64,000 nt of DNA from Auricularia sp. M13 (taxonomy: Eukaryota > Basidiomycota > Agaricomycetes > Auriculariales > Auriculariaceae), in NCBI GenBank assembly GCA_037042915.1, contig CM073200.1:310001-374000 (forward strand), in the 5' to 3' direction. Below are positions 32,957 through 44,498 of the stretch, piece by piece. Under the pieces are notes generated by a model. It had not been told where the DNA came from. It saw nothing but the letters and a program-made list of their open reading frames with translations, and made no database searches. The first letter of the stretch is position 1. Each line of letters opens with the position of its first letter. Made by a program: the position numbers and the translations under genes.

Positions 32957-34360
32957 TCATCTTCCGATCGTCTCTTTGCTCTTCCCACCGCTGATAGAGT
33001 CTGCTTGGTCGCGCTCTGCAGATGGATAAAGCGTATACGGATTAAACTCCGTGATGGGTTGGGATGTAGTCGTTCCAGGAGATGAAACAGACGAAGCATC
33101 GTATTGACTCTGCGCGGGAGTGTATTGGGGAGGCTCGTGCCCAACTCGTCTCAAAATAGCGAGAGCGATGGCGTCCGCGTCAGGAATAGACGCACCACCT
33201 GCGGGCCGTTGAGGTGGCAACGCAGGTAGGGGAGGGAGATCACGTTCTCGAGCGGTGGAGCCACCGGAGCCGGGCGACTGTTTCTTGTCGCCGTATACGT
33301 CGAAAGTTTGAACACTGCCTGGCGAGGTGATGCTGGGAGCAGTATTCTGGTACAGCAGCTCGTTAATGGACGGCTTAGCGGCGAACGCGTCCTGCTGGAG
33401 TCTCCGCTGCCGCTGACGATACCGTGACCAGCCTAGGTAACCCAGACCCATGAGGAGTAGCGAGCCAGCGAACGCGCCAATGACAGCTCCGGCGATGGCT
33501 CCGGCACTGAAGTGCGCTTTATGGGTGTATGCATCATTGGGCGAGATGTTTCCGAGCGCGATATTCCGGGAGATCACAGGGTCCCACTTGGCGCCATGTG
33601 TAGAAACATAAGCCCATTCGGGAAATGTGCGGTTGCCGAGGAAAGCGCTGACCCTATCTCCAGCGTCAGTGACATCAGGTTTCACCAGCGTGCGCGCAAG
33701 ACGTTGTTACGGTACCCTTTCGAGTTGTAGTCGCAATTCTTTGCCCAGACTTTCTCTGAAAGCCAGTTGGAGTTATAGTCGGGAGATTCACACCTGTGAC
33801 AAGCGAGAGATTGAGATTTGAGCTGATGAGGAGCGCAACAAAGCCTCGGCATGCTTACCATGTACAAGCCGCCATGAGATTGTATGCCAGAACACTACAT
33901 CCGCAGGGCTCGTTGTGATCTGGCTCGTTGTACGAGGTACTGACGTAGTAAGGTGAGTGGAAGATAGCTAGCACCATATGAAATTCAACGGACTTGTTAG
34001 TTGGCAGAGGTCCCAAACTCCAGCCCCCATAGCAAGCCGTTCCCTGAAGGGTCGGGTGAGAATGCAGACAATGCTATGTTAACGCAGTTCCTGACGCACC
34101 AGATTCCACCACATGTGGCAAGGAGTCTCTCGATGAACGTTGAAGGTCCTTTGACATGACGTTAGACACAAAGTTGTCGGTGAGAGCGCCCGCGTCTTAC
34201 CATTCAACCTCGCTGGACATGACCATGATCAGCGTCGTTCAATCCGTCGCGGGTGTATTCACCTTGACGAGCGATTACAGGTTGCAATCTCATATTGCGC
34301 TACTGAACCCAGCACGAGGCTCAGTGCAAGCCCGACGCGGGTGGCCAGATTGCGTGCCAT
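32957..34360 (-). CDS. Cys-rich secreted-ectodomain, single-pass membrane protein (paralogue of 48429-49966)
   Basis: The ATG at 34360 opens a signal peptide (MARNLATRVGLALSLVLGSV). Several short exons follow: one with TFNVHRETPCHMWWNL, one with EPCGCSVLAYNLMAACTW, one with CESPDYNSNWLSEKVWAKNC, and the final exon from about 33670. The last exon has FPEWAYVSTHGAKWDPVISR, then a transmembrane helix (AIAGAVIGAFAGSLLLMGLG) and a basic stop-transfer YRQRQRR. The ~150-residue cytosolic tail is Ser/Pro-rich with LPPLPALPPQRP. The same ordered ectodomain motifs occur in the gene at 48429. The architecture (Cys ectodomain, GxxxG helix, disordered tail) fits a surface sensor or adhesion receptor, but I know no function for it. 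Exon ends in the 33.7-34.2 kb part are approximate. Confidence 0.65.
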
Positions 34361-34717
34361 AGAGGGAAGTGGAGAGATGTGAGAGCAGCAAGCAAGGAAC
34401 GATTCCAAAATATCCGGTTTCGATGCCATGGCGAATCAATGGCTGTTCGGGCTTTTGTGCCCGGACCGCTGTCAACGGTTCAGGACACACAGCTCTGCCT
34501 CACGCTCATTCCGACGACCGACGCACCTTTTAAGTAAGAGCGGTCACGTTCCTGTTGTTCTTACGCCGGAATTTACTTCGTTTGGGTTTGAAATCGGAGG
34601 ATGTTGCTGATACGGGCACGGGACCTCAAAGTAGCGGTTGTTTTCGGTCCGAGAAAATACGACCAGAGCCGCCGTGCATTGAAGTCTGAAAGCAGCCTGC
34701 CCTTAGCCAAACCCACC

Positions 34718-35272
34718 ATGCGCCTGCCCTACGTACCTGTACCCGTGCCTACGACGACGCCCGAGGAGGCGGCCATCGTCGAAAGGATCGCAGCTCGCCG
34801 CGCACCTCGACCGCTGATAGCGCTTGACCTTGCGCTCTTGCACTCTCCGCCAATTGCGGACGGATGGAACAGCCTCCTTCGAGCAGTCCGGACACAGACA
34901 CTCCTGCCTTCCGACGTGCTCGAGCTGGCCATTTGTACGGTGGCCGCCGCCAATAACGCTGGCTACGAATGGGCAGCCCATGCCCCGCTGGCTCGCGCTG
35001 CTGGAGTATCAGACGCCGGTATGGATGCAGTCCGTGCATGCCGTGCCGACGGCGACGTGCTGGGAGCGGTTCAGAAGGTTACGGTGGAATACGCGTTGGC
35101 CATGACACGTGACATCCAAGTGCCAGACGATGTCTTCTCGCGTGTTCGAGCGCACTTCGACGACAGGCAGGTGGTGGAACTGACCACTGTGATTGCGACG
35201 TACAATTGTGTCTCCCGCTTCCTCGTGGCCCTTGATGTCGGGGAGCGCAACGGGAGGCCGCTCGAGGGATAG
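34718..35272 (+). CDS. Carboxymuconolactone decarboxylase (AhpD-like) family protein
   Basis: An intronless frame of 184 aa starts at the ATG at 34718. The core shows ELAICTVAAANNAGYEWAAH and APLARAAGVSD, matching the CMD helix pair with Cys, Glu and His in the usual places. It then has VEYALAMTRDIQVPDDVFSRV and a C-terminal VELTTVIATYNCVSRFLVAL helix. The family includes decarboxylases and peroxide-linked disulfide reductases; only one Cys sits near the active helix, so an AhpD-type CxxC reaction is unlikely. It lies tail-on to the metal ATPase gene, about 300 bp away. Substrate unknown. Confidence 0.88.
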   Translation: MRLPYVPVPVPTTTPEEAAIVERIAARRAPRPLIALDLALLHSPPIADGWNSLLRAVRTQTLLPSDVLELAICTVAAANNAGYEWAAHAPLARAAGVSDAGMDAVRACRADGDVLGAVQKVTVEYALAMTRDIQVPDDVFSRVRAHFDDRQVVELTTVIATYNCVSRFLVALDVGERNGRPLEG

Positions 35273-35574
35273 TGACCAACAAAGTTCATAATTTGGTATT
35301 GCGCCCACACTGGTCCCGTTGCTGAAAATGTCCACCCCTGCGAGGGCCCGAGTATAGCTATGGTACCATGTAACGATGTGAGGATGCGAAAATGTCTCTG
35401 GATTCGTGAGAACCAGGTGTGAGTACTATCTTGTGATCCGGGTTCTTCCTTCCTAATCCTATCCCGGCGCTCGATCACATTTGCAAAGCGGCAAGAACAC
35501 ACGGCATCCTCCGCGTCCTCGCCGTGGGCTTCTTCCTTCCTTGCCGTCACGCCAGCTGGTCAGTCTACACCATC
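35273..35574. promoter_or_regulatory. Upstream region of the metal ATPase gene
   Basis: A ~300 bp gap before the ATPase ATG. No TATA box or obvious metal-response repeat is seen by eye. Confidence 0.3.
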
Positions 35575-38500
35575 ATGTCCGCGCCCACAAACGGCTGCCT
35601 GGGAACGACAGAGCGCGGACATCCCGACGAACGCACGATAAGCGCAGGCTGCGACTGCCCCCGCGCAAGAGACTGCATTGCCGACGGGGTCGATTGCGAG
35701 CTCTCTCAGGATGGTGACCAGTTCTGCTGCAAGACGACTGACACGTCCGGTGCGTTACACAGTCCCTCAACGCCGCCCCAACTTACGGGCCTAGACGCTT
35801 GCCTTCTCGCGTGCTGCTCAGCCTCCGACAAGCCTGCGGTAAATAACTCCGCCGAAGCCGCGTGCGCAGACCCAGAGCGAGACGCATGCTGTTCTCAGTG
35901 CGACGACGACCAGGATTGTTGCGCGGCCGATGAATCGCGTTCGACGGTTGAGCTTGCATCCATCCCAGCTGCAAAGGATTGTTGCGCCGACTGCTTCTCC
36001 GAGCCACCACCAGAGCAAAAGGGTCACGAGGACAATTGCTGTTCGACTCTCAAGCTGGAAACAACCCTAGTTTCCAGTGAAACATCTGTGGCTGGTCTGT
36101 ACTGTCTGACTCCCTTCTTATCTGTAATTCAGCTCATTCTGTTACAGGTGCTTGCTTTCAAGGCGGCTGTTGCGATGGGCTTGTGCCTGCAGTTGCTCAT
36201 GCCACATCCTGCGTCGCCCAGTCTATCGCCGACAGCGCGTGCGGAGATGGGTGCTGCTCTGACTGTAGCGATGAACAGGAGTGCTGTGCCACAGCAGCGC
36301 CCGTGCTAGGCGAACCGCTTGCAAGAGTTGGTGCTCTCGACTCCGCTTCGAATGATTGTTGTTCAGATTGTGCTCACGATACCAACCCGTCGCCGCCAGA
36401 AATCTCTGCTGCACCCGTGTCACAGGGCTGCTGTTCCGACTGCCATTCTCCTCCTGCTGACGAACCATCGCATTCTCATGTAGAATCTGCGCGTGATGCC
36501 TGTTGCGCTGGACGTTCACCAGTCCAAACCATTCGCCGCCGAGTTGTGCCCGCTGTCTCTGGAGCGTCTGGCTATAGGCACGCTGATAGTCACGACCATG
36601 TCAATCGTCTGCCGCGCCAGCGCCGCCAGAGAGCCGGTAGAAGAGCCACGCACAACTGTGCCACTGGAACCACGATGGGCCGTTTCTACGAGGTTGCCTC
36701 GTGTTGCCTCGGTGACTGGGCCAGGGGCAGGCGAGGCTCGAAGCAGAAGTGCTGCGGAGACCATCCCAGCCCCGTCGAGAAGCATACGCACCGCCCGAAG
36801 GAACCCGCACCGTCGTCCAACATCGGGCAGTCGCCGGCCGGCTCAATTGCCCTCGAGCTTGGAGGAGGACGTCGCCTAACAATGGTCATGTCCATCGAGG
36901 GCATGGATTGTCCATCATGCGCCACCAAGGTCACTCGAGCTCTGTTGAGCATCGCGTCTGTGGGCGACGTCAAGGTGAACGTGTTTGCTGGGCAGGCCAC
37001 TCTGGGATATACCGACGGCATCGTATTTCCGGCCGACGTCGCCAGGCGCACCGCAGAGTTGACTGGATTCGCCTGCGCAGTGCTGCACGAGGTACTACCG
37101 CAAGGAGAATTCGGTCTCATGCGTATTCGCGTACCGCCCGCTACAGACGTGTCCTGGGAGAAGGCTGCTCTGCCGTCGGGCGTCTCAGTGAAAAGCTTCC
37201 GCTTGGAGAGCGAGGGGACGCTGCTTGATGTCGAGTACAACACCCTCACCATACTCCCTCGTGACGTCGTCGCCGCATTTACCAGGTGGCACGGCATCTT
37301 CGTACCCACACCCAAGGTTCGTGCAGGCGAGCAAGCCGAAAAGGAGCTTCGGGCCCTCTTCGCTCGCGCTAGTATTTCTGCGCTCTTATGCCTTCCCGTG
37401 CTCGTGTTCTCCTGGGCACCACTTCCGTCGCATACCGCCGCATACGGAGGCGCGTCCCTTGCGTTGGCTACCATCATACAGGTCTATGCCGCGGCGCCTA
37501 TCTACTCAGCGGCGTTGCGGTCACTGTTCCTGCAACACATTCTAGACATGGATCTCTTAGTCGTTCTCAGCACCTCCATCGCCTACGTGTTTTCTGTTGT
37601 CTCCTATTTCTTGATGGTGTTCGGGCACCCCTTCTCCGATCCATTCTTCGAAACGTCCGCTCTCCTCATCACGCTCATCATTCTCGGACGCTTGCTCTCT
37701 GCGTACGCTCGCCGCCGAGCAACTTCAGCTTTGGACGATCTTTATCTTCTTCAAGTGGATGTCGTCGAGCTCGTCGATAACAGAGGCTGCTTCCACACCA
37801 TTTCGATGGAGCTTCTCCACAAGGGCGACATCCTGCACATCGCCTCCAATACGATCATTCCGACCGACGGCGTAGTGATTTCGGGGAACAGCCATGTCGA
37901 CGAATCGTCCATTACCGGTGAGAGCTTCCCCGTGGAAAAGCTCAAGGGCTCGCGCGTCACTGCCGGGACTACGAATGGGGATGGTGTGCTGAGGATGAGA
38001 GTCGAGCGCCTGTCCACCGACAACACTGTCACAGAAATCGGCAACCTCATGATCGAGGTTCAGAACCAGCGGCTACCTGTCCAGGATCTCGCGGACTACG
38101 TCGCCTCCTGGCTCGCTCCCAGTATTCTCATACTTTCGGTCATCACGTTTGCGGTTTGGCTGGCCGTCGGGTTGCGTGTGCGCGACCAAAGTGGTTCTTC
38201 CGCGGCCGTTGCAGCTTTGCGTTACGCGATTGCTGTCATGGTCATATCGTGCCCGTGCGCGCTTGTGCTCTGTGTACCAATGGTTGTCGTCATTGCGACT
38301 GCAGTGGCGAGCAAATCTGGTGTACTGTTCAAGGTCAGTCTCGGGAGCGAGGGCAGCTTTCAAATTTTGAACTTTTTGTAGTCAGCAGAGGCCGTGCAAA
38401 CAACAAGAGACGTCCAAATAGCCGTTTTCGACAAGACGGGCACTCTGACTACCGGTGTTCTCGCGGTCTCCGAGACTCACATCGTGGACGAGCAGTATAT

Positions 38501-39347
38501 CGCTGTCATCCTCGGCCTCGTGGCGGGGAGTGGCCACCCTGTCTCGCAGGCGATTTTCGCGCAGCTCTCAGCGCGTTACCCGAACATTCCCGTCAGGCAA
38601 TTTCAGAATACCTCGTTCCTCCCTGGACAGGGCCTCGAGTGCATGGAGAACGGCTCCGTAATCCGCGGCGGTAACCCTTCTTGGCTCGGATTGGAGGGAC
38701 ATGCCGAGATCCAGAAACTCCAGGACGCAGCACTGACCATTTTTGCTGTGACCATCAACGGCTCATTGGCGGCGGCGTTTGGACTGGCGGATTCACTTCG
38801 GTCGGACGCTCATGACGCTGTAAGGATGCTCGAGAAACGCGGGATTGAGGTGTATATCGTCTCCGGCGACTCTCAGCCTGTCGTCAATGCTCTCGCCGCC
38901 AAGTTGGATATTCCCGCTGCTCGGGCATTCGGTGGGTGTCTGCCACAGGACAAGCTTTCCCACGTTCGGAACCTGCAGGCTGGTGGCCAGAGGACCTTGA
39001 TGTTTGTTGGCGATGGGACCAACGACGCGCTCGCACTTGCCCAGGCCAACGTAGGCATCTCGTTCAGCACCGGCACTTCCGTCGCCGCGTCGGCGGCGTC
39101 CGTCCTGCTCCTCAACCCCAGCCTTCACACTGCGCTTGCTGCCATCCTCGCACTTTCCCGCGGAGCCACCCAGCGAATTTATGTCAACTTCGTCTGGGCA
39201 TTCGTCTACAACACCTTTGCGGTTCTCGGCGCTGCAGGAGCGCTGGTCAAGGTTCACATCGCGCCGGAGTACGCTGGATTGGGCGAGATGGTCAGCGTGG
39301 TCCCCGTTGTCCTCGTTGCTTGGAGCATGTGGTTGCTTCGGAAGTAG
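35575..39347 (+). CDS. PCA1-like P1B-type heavy-metal ATPase with Cys-rich N-terminus
   Basis: Exons 35575-36094, 36148-38333 and 38382-39347 join in frame to 1,223 aa. The first ~420 residues contain 14 CC pairs, several as CC(S/A)(D/Q)C (CCSQC, CCADC, CCSDC three times). A heavy-metal-associated domain follows with MDCPSCATKV near residue 426. The pump has paired N-terminal helices, the TGESFPVEK actuator loop, the metal-site motif SCPCALVLCVPMVVVIA, the phosphorylation site FDKTGTLTTG, the P1B-specific GHPVSQ, and GDGTNDALALAQ in the hinge. The SCPC-x-L-x-x-x-VP form resembles yeast Pca1, a plasma-membrane Cd/Cu exporter whose Cys-rich tail controls metal sensing or degradation. Cu, Ag or Cd export is therefore likely; which metal is not readable. 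Confidence 0.92.
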
Positions 39348-39586
39348 GTTTCGGCCTGGGGGTTTATGCTCATGAATATCTTGATGCGAATGTACAATCA
39401 TGTCTAGACGAAGTCGAGGCTGAGGTCGGATACCCACGAATACACGTCCTATACACGAGAGCGTAGATGCTGACGTCGCACTAGTTCTTCTCTGCCGTGA
39501 AAGAGGCAAACATCATAGCGGGCGGATGGGAAAGGGGCAAGACAGGGGCCCATCCTTTCCACCTGCCACTCGACGTCGGCGAGCTG
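39348..39586. other. Short intergenic region
   Basis: Lies between the metal ATPase and the next plus-strand gene. Nothing distinctive seen. Confidence 0.4.
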
Positions 39587-40695
39587 ATGCGCTCTTATGT
39601 TCCACTGCTTGTCCTCGCTGGCTCCGCGGCCGCGCAGTTGTTCGCGCACCACGACTACACGCGTCACAGGGAACCGCTGCAGCAACCTCCAGCGCCGGAT
39701 GCTGCAGAGCCCGACCGCCAGTCAACAGGGTACCTGGCGCCAAACGACGCGTTCGACGCACCCCCACCTTCTGAACAACGTACGCGCGCTGCTAGCCGTG
39801 ACTCTGATGAAGACATTTTTCGCGGTCTATTCGGAGGGTCGAGCACGCGCGGGTATGATACGACGCCGACGGTCGAATCTGTGGCCAGCGTACGGACTGT
39901 TGAAGCCAGCACAGACGCCATTGATCCAATTGCGCTCGGACTGACGGACGATGCGACGACGGCGACTAGTGAAGCGTTGCCGCAGACAGTGACCCTGACT
40001 CGAAGCCGACTGCGCGCTTCCCGGACGGCGTCGACGCTTACACTGGCGACGAGCACAGCAACAGCGGACCCAGAGTCTGTTCCAGAACCCCAAGCGACAG
40101 ATCAAACAGCACCCGAGCATTCACATAGTCATTTGAGCTTGCTCGCGCGTGCAGGCATAACTCTGGGAACGCTTGGAGGCGCTGGACTGCTTATTGCCTT
40201 GTCGTACAACCGCCGGCGGCTCGCGCGCGCGCTATCGAGAGACGACGACGTGTCCTGGGCCTCTACGGACGAGGAGAAGTACCAAGAGATTGCCTATCAA
40301 CACCGTGGTAAGTAGTCTCCTGGATATACGAAGAGCGAGGACAGCTCCAGACTAACTTCGCCCGGTCCGCAGAGCCTACAAAGCCGCCCGCGACGTTTCG
40401 CGCAGCGCGCCCAATGACTATGCTTGCTGCTGCGCCATCGGACGAGATTCGCTTATGGGAGAAGCTGCAATACGGGGCCGTGCAGACGGGATGGAAGGCG
40501 CAGCCGGGAGACATCGTGCGACAATCGCTCAGGCTGTTACGATCAGACAGCAGGCCAGCGCCGCCGCCCATTCTGACGGAGCTGCCGCCAGCGCGCAGGA
40601 GCTCGTTGAAAGGTGCCACGCGCGGTCCAGTTAGCGCGGCCTGGCGCAGCGACTCGGAATTGGAGGAGGGTGTCCTGCGCATGCTCACACGATGA
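39587..40695 (+). CDS. Predicted secreted, single-pass membrane protein with Ser/Thr-rich ectodomain
   Basis: Two exons (39587-40307, 40373-40695) give 347 aa. MRSYVPLLVLAGSAAAQLFA is a clean signal peptide. The ectodomain is Thr/Ser/Ala-rich, probably O-glycosylated, without the Cys motifs of the 33 and 48 kb genes. A helix, AGITLGTLGGAGLLIALSY, is followed by NRRRLARAL, a stop-transfer. The cytosolic part carries DEEKYQEIAYQHR and a ~105-residue tail in exon 2 with IRLWEKLQYGAVQTGW, which looks folded. An earlier start at 39497 has no signal peptide and is less likely. No family recognised; the layout suggests a wall-stress-type sensor, which is inference. Confidence 0.7.
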
Positions 40696-40886
40696 TCATG
40701 AATGCCTGGGAGCACGTTATAATGTGTATGAATTGCATTTGGTATGTATTTTTACGCACAAGATGTGTCATATAACTCGAATTGTATATGGTGGCCATTG
40801 CGCCGATGAATCGCGCGATGTGAGTGAAGCCTCGTACTAGTTGTAACCGTAGCGGGGTTGGAACCGTGTCAACTTCGGAAATCGAT

Positions 40887-40930
40887 ATACAGCGACCCCG
40901 CCCGCACCGCCGGAAGAGGGGTCGCTGTAT
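40887..40930. terminator. Perfect 13-bp inverted repeat between convergent genes
   Basis: ATACAGCGACCCC (40887-40899) and GGGGTCGCTGTAT (40918-40930) are exact reverse complements around an 18-nt GC-rich loop. The hairpin lies between the stop of the plus gene (40695) and the stop of the minus gene (41026). It could form in either 3' UTR or be a relic of a small inverted-repeat element. Typing it as a terminator is only by position. Confidence 0.4.
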
Positions 40931-41025
40931 TAGCGTCGCTCTCAGGTAGACTAACCACAGTGTACAGAGATGAGGCTTGTTGCATGCGTTACGCGAAGAT
41001 GTGGGAAAATCTATGCTACAGTGGT

Positions 41026-42250
41026 TCATTGCCGTAAATCTAACGCGTCGAGGTTAACACCTTCGAAAGGCAGATCGTCGATACGGAGTGATTTCATAGT
41101 TTGCCGCTGTCTGAGGCATTTCATCGTGAGTGAAAGTGCGTCACGCGAAATCGTGATAATCGCGATTCCGAGGAGTGAATGCCACCTGCAACTGCGGTGA
41201 GTAAGTAGCTCATGGCGAACAACGAGGACGTGCGCACCACACCGGTTCAAAGTCCCCCCACGTTTTCTGTATCATAGGGGAGAACAGTATACTCCACCAT
41301 CCTTGCTTGGGCTCCCCGACGCATATGAATCTGCCAACCCAGCTGTCTGACCCCAGCGCCATGCCCGATCTGCGTAGCATACCGCCTACCCAGCCCGCGC
41401 ACGGCGGCAGCAGCAGCATAGAACCAACAGTGTATCCTTGGGCAGCGCGCCTGTCTGCATCACGTCTGCCGTGTTCATGAGGCATGTGGCCGATGATATG
41501 AGGGGGGAGATCAAGCCGCCTGGCAAGCGCATTCCGGAGTGCAACGTAGGGCATGCTTATCATAGGGAAGAGCACGGAGATGATGAGAGGCGAGGGTGGC
41601 CAGTCTAAAAATGTGCGCTTGAAGAGTATTCCGAGGGTCGGAGGCGACTGGCCGGGCAGTGTTACCAGCGGACGGATGGGAGTTTGGCAGACTATCCACA
41701 CGCCGACTGCGTGTATAATCTCGATGGACAACCAGGGAGTCTGCTCAGCACTGGCCCACCAGAACGCCACAGGCACCACAGGCAGTACAGCCCAGGCGTG
41801 AGGAGACCACTTCGACGGTTCGGAGGGATTGAGCGCATGTGCAAAGAGCTGCCGGCCAAGCATGAACCGCGCGGCGTAGCACCCATAGGAGATTGTTCCT
41901 AGGTAGCAGAAGCCGACGAAGCTCAGATGAACGCAGGCAACAGTGCCCATGAATACGAGGCCGCCTGCTCGTTCAACTACTCGTTGACCAGCGTCGAGAA
42001 TGCGCAGTACGAAGGGCGTGCGCTGGACGATCGAGTACGGGGCGCCGCATTGGGCGCATTTAAAGCGCTCTGGACCACCCGAGCAGGTCCATGCAAGAAG
42101 ACATTGTTCATGTGCAACCAGCGTGCAGTTGCAGGCGTGCACGAAGCCATGATTCCGACCTCTGCTACTGTCGTCGTCCAGGCAAATGAAGCAGCGCCGA
42201 ACCTGCTCGGAACGTCGTATAAACGGCATAGAACGCTGGGTAAAACACAT
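41026..42250 (-). CDS. RING-CH (MARCH-like) membrane E3 ubiquitin ligase
   Basis: Two exons (42250-41238, 41185-41026) give 390 aa. An N-terminal RING-CH finger has the order CFICL, HACNCTLVAHEQCLLAW, FKCAQC. Several hydrophobic segments follow (VFMGTVACVHLSFVGFCYLG, VLPVVPVAFWWAS, PSPLIISVLFPMISMPYVAL, VGSMLLLPPCAGWVGG). After splicing, the second exon supplies WHSLLGIAIITISRDALSLT and a basic tail ending FEGVNLDALDL. The layout matches fungal MARCH5-like membrane ligases of mitochondria or endomembranes. The start could also be the ATG at 42229. It is convergent with the preceding gene and divergent from the AIF-like gene. Confidence 0.85.
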
Positions 42251-42594
42251 ATACGCGCTTTCAGGTCATGCACTGTCGGTATTCGGTTCTGCGGCCACAT
42301 TTGGCACGAACGGTCTGTTCAGAGTGGTTCAAGTTGGCGGTTATGTCTTGAACTCCGCAACGCGACCTTTCACCTCTTCCAAGCAGCAAGCTCATAGCTC
42401 AACTGCGCGACGGCAACCAAGGACGGACATGCGCCTGCTACTTCGTATGCTTTGTGGACAACGCCGTACACTTTCGTCGGAAAATCGGCTCATGCTGCGA
42501 ACGCGTGTCCTCCGGCCGGTAGCACAGCATCTCTTGGTCATCTTATCAGATAAATCTGGTGCCTATTTCGTTCTCTTCGCCGATTGCCCCCACG
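42251..42594. promoter_or_regulatory. Divergent promoter region between the RING-CH and AIF-like genes
   Basis: A 344-bp interval between two outward-facing start codons. No core motif is clear by eye. Confidence 0.35.
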
Positions 42595-44077
42595 ATGTCT
42601 TCCGCACAGAGTGACAACGTCGAGCTCCCCCCACCTCCGGCACGATGGGTTTCGGTCGTCATCATTGCCAAAGTCATCACGCTCGTAATACCACAGATGA
42701 TCTATAACGGGGTATCCGAACGCCTAATCAAGCTGGCCCACGACTGGACGTACCGCCCTCCCAATGACGCTTTCCAACTTCTTTCCAGCATCCCTAATGA
42801 TTGCGCTCCGACGCGGAACATTGTCATCATTGGCGGCTCATGGGGCGGCTTCATGACCGCAAAGAACATCGCCAACCGCATGCCGTCCGGCTACCGCGTC
42901 GTCGTAATCGAGAAGAACGACACGTACCACCACGTCTTCAACTTCCCTCGCTACACGGCACTGCCCTCCTACCCCTCTCATTATCCCCGTGCCTTTGTGC
43001 CATTCACCGGCATCGCAAAGTCGTGCCCTCCGGGTTCGCTCGAATGGATTACCGGAAAGGCAGTCGACGTCGTTTCCTCCAGTGACCCGGGAGCTCCTGA
43101 CGCTGCACGAGGATACGTCCAGCTTGCGGATGGGTACTTCGTTCCCTATCGCTATCTCATCGTAGCCACTGGCGCCGACACGTCGAGACTAAAGGCGACC
43201 ACGAAGAAGGCCGCATTCGAAGAGCTGCGCACTCGCTCTGACGCCGTCGCTGCGGCGAAGAGCATTCTCATCATCGGCGGCGGCGCCGTCGGCGTCGAAC
43301 TCGCCACGGACATCATGACTCAGTACACTGGCGACGACAAGAAGACCGTCACGCTCGTCCACTCGCGGTACCATCTGCTGGACCGTTTCGGTGTGCAGCT
43401 CCACGCCGCAGCAATGAGACGCTGCAGGGAAGTGGGCGTCCGCGTCGTGCTCGGCGAGCGGCCGGAGGGTGGCGTCGACGGCGAGCCGGGCACCATCACG
43501 CTTCCCAAGAGAGGCGAGGCGATATCGTACGATTTGCTGTTCAAGTGCATCGGCGGCGGCTCGCACGAGATGACCAAGCCGTTCCGCTCTTTCCTGCCTG
43601 CTTCATCCTTCAATGCTCATGACGGACGTCTCCGCACATCTCCGACCATGCAAGTCGTCGACGCGCCGGACGGTTCCATATTTGCCCTGGGAGACGTCTC
43701 AGACCCCGACGTTGCCAATGTGGCGAAGATGGGCAGGGCCGCATTCTACCAGGTATGCTTGCAGCTTCTCCCTGGTCCTTTGCTCGCTGTCTCATTCATT
43801 TCTGCAGGGAAAGATCGTCGCACAGAACGTCGTGCGCATGATCCAGCACGAGGGAAAGAGCGGCCAGCCATCGTTAAGACGATACAGTCCCATGATAGGA
43901 GAAGACACCATCAAGCTGACGCTCGGCCTCTGGGACGCCTGCCTGTGGATGCATATCGGCAAGTTGGAGTGGGCGCCGATGTCGAAGCTGAAGAGTCTCG
44001 ACCTGGACGCGAAATTCGCGTGGAGGCATTTCGGCGTTCTCGACCAGTACCCCGAGATTGAAGGTGAGAAGGCCTGA
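42595..44077 (+). CDS. AIF/FSP1-like FAD-dependent NAD(P)H oxidoreductase
   Basis: Two exons (42595-43752, 43808-44077) give 475 aa. A hydrophobic N-terminal segment (WVSVVIIAKVITLVIPQMI) is followed by the FAD-binding motif IVIIGGSWGGFMTAKNIA and VVVIEKNDTYHHVFNFPR. Then come YLIVATGA, the second Rossmann motif ILIIGGGAVGVELATDI for NAD(P)H, and the FAD-closing GSIFALGDVSD. The first motif is GGSWGG, a known variant of GxGxxG. Members reduce quinones or act near mitochondrial or lipid-droplet membranes (AMID/FSP1 group). An ATG at 42559 would add 12 residues; 42595 is preferred because it matches the usual short N-terminus. Confidence 0.88.
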
Positions 44078-44498
44078 GAGTACGGATTGGCACCGTATCT
44101 GCATATGCACTGTGGACTTTTCCTAGATGTAGAGTAATCTCAAGACGAATGCATACGAGTGCGACGAGCATCTATCCCTACATAATAGGTCGCAATCTCG
44201 CACACCCACATGTCGAGCATCCTGCCAGAAAATATGTTTGCAATCTAGTTGCTATGTATTAGCCGAGAATAGCAGGCAGCGCAGAGCCCAAGCCTATCTA
44301 CATAAATAGCCAGACGAGGCGAATATGCTTGAAAATACACCGACGACGACGACGTTGACAGGACGAAGGCTGAAGCGCTGAATCCTACCACTGTTGACCA
44401 ATAAATGCAAATAACCCGACACAGAACAAGAGATCGAAAGGATATGTTCACGTATGTTCTCCGAGTCCGTCCCTCGTTTTGCAGCCTCGCGCAAGCAG
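44078..44498. other. Convergent intergenic region
   Basis: 3' flanks of the AIF-like gene and the bestrophin-like gene. No gene or repeat seen. Confidence 0.5.

Noticed and set aside
35524-35574. N-terminal extension of the metal ATPase from 35524
   Set aside because: The codon at 35524 is GTG; the ATG at 35575 begins the Cys-rich tail and keeps frame through both introns.
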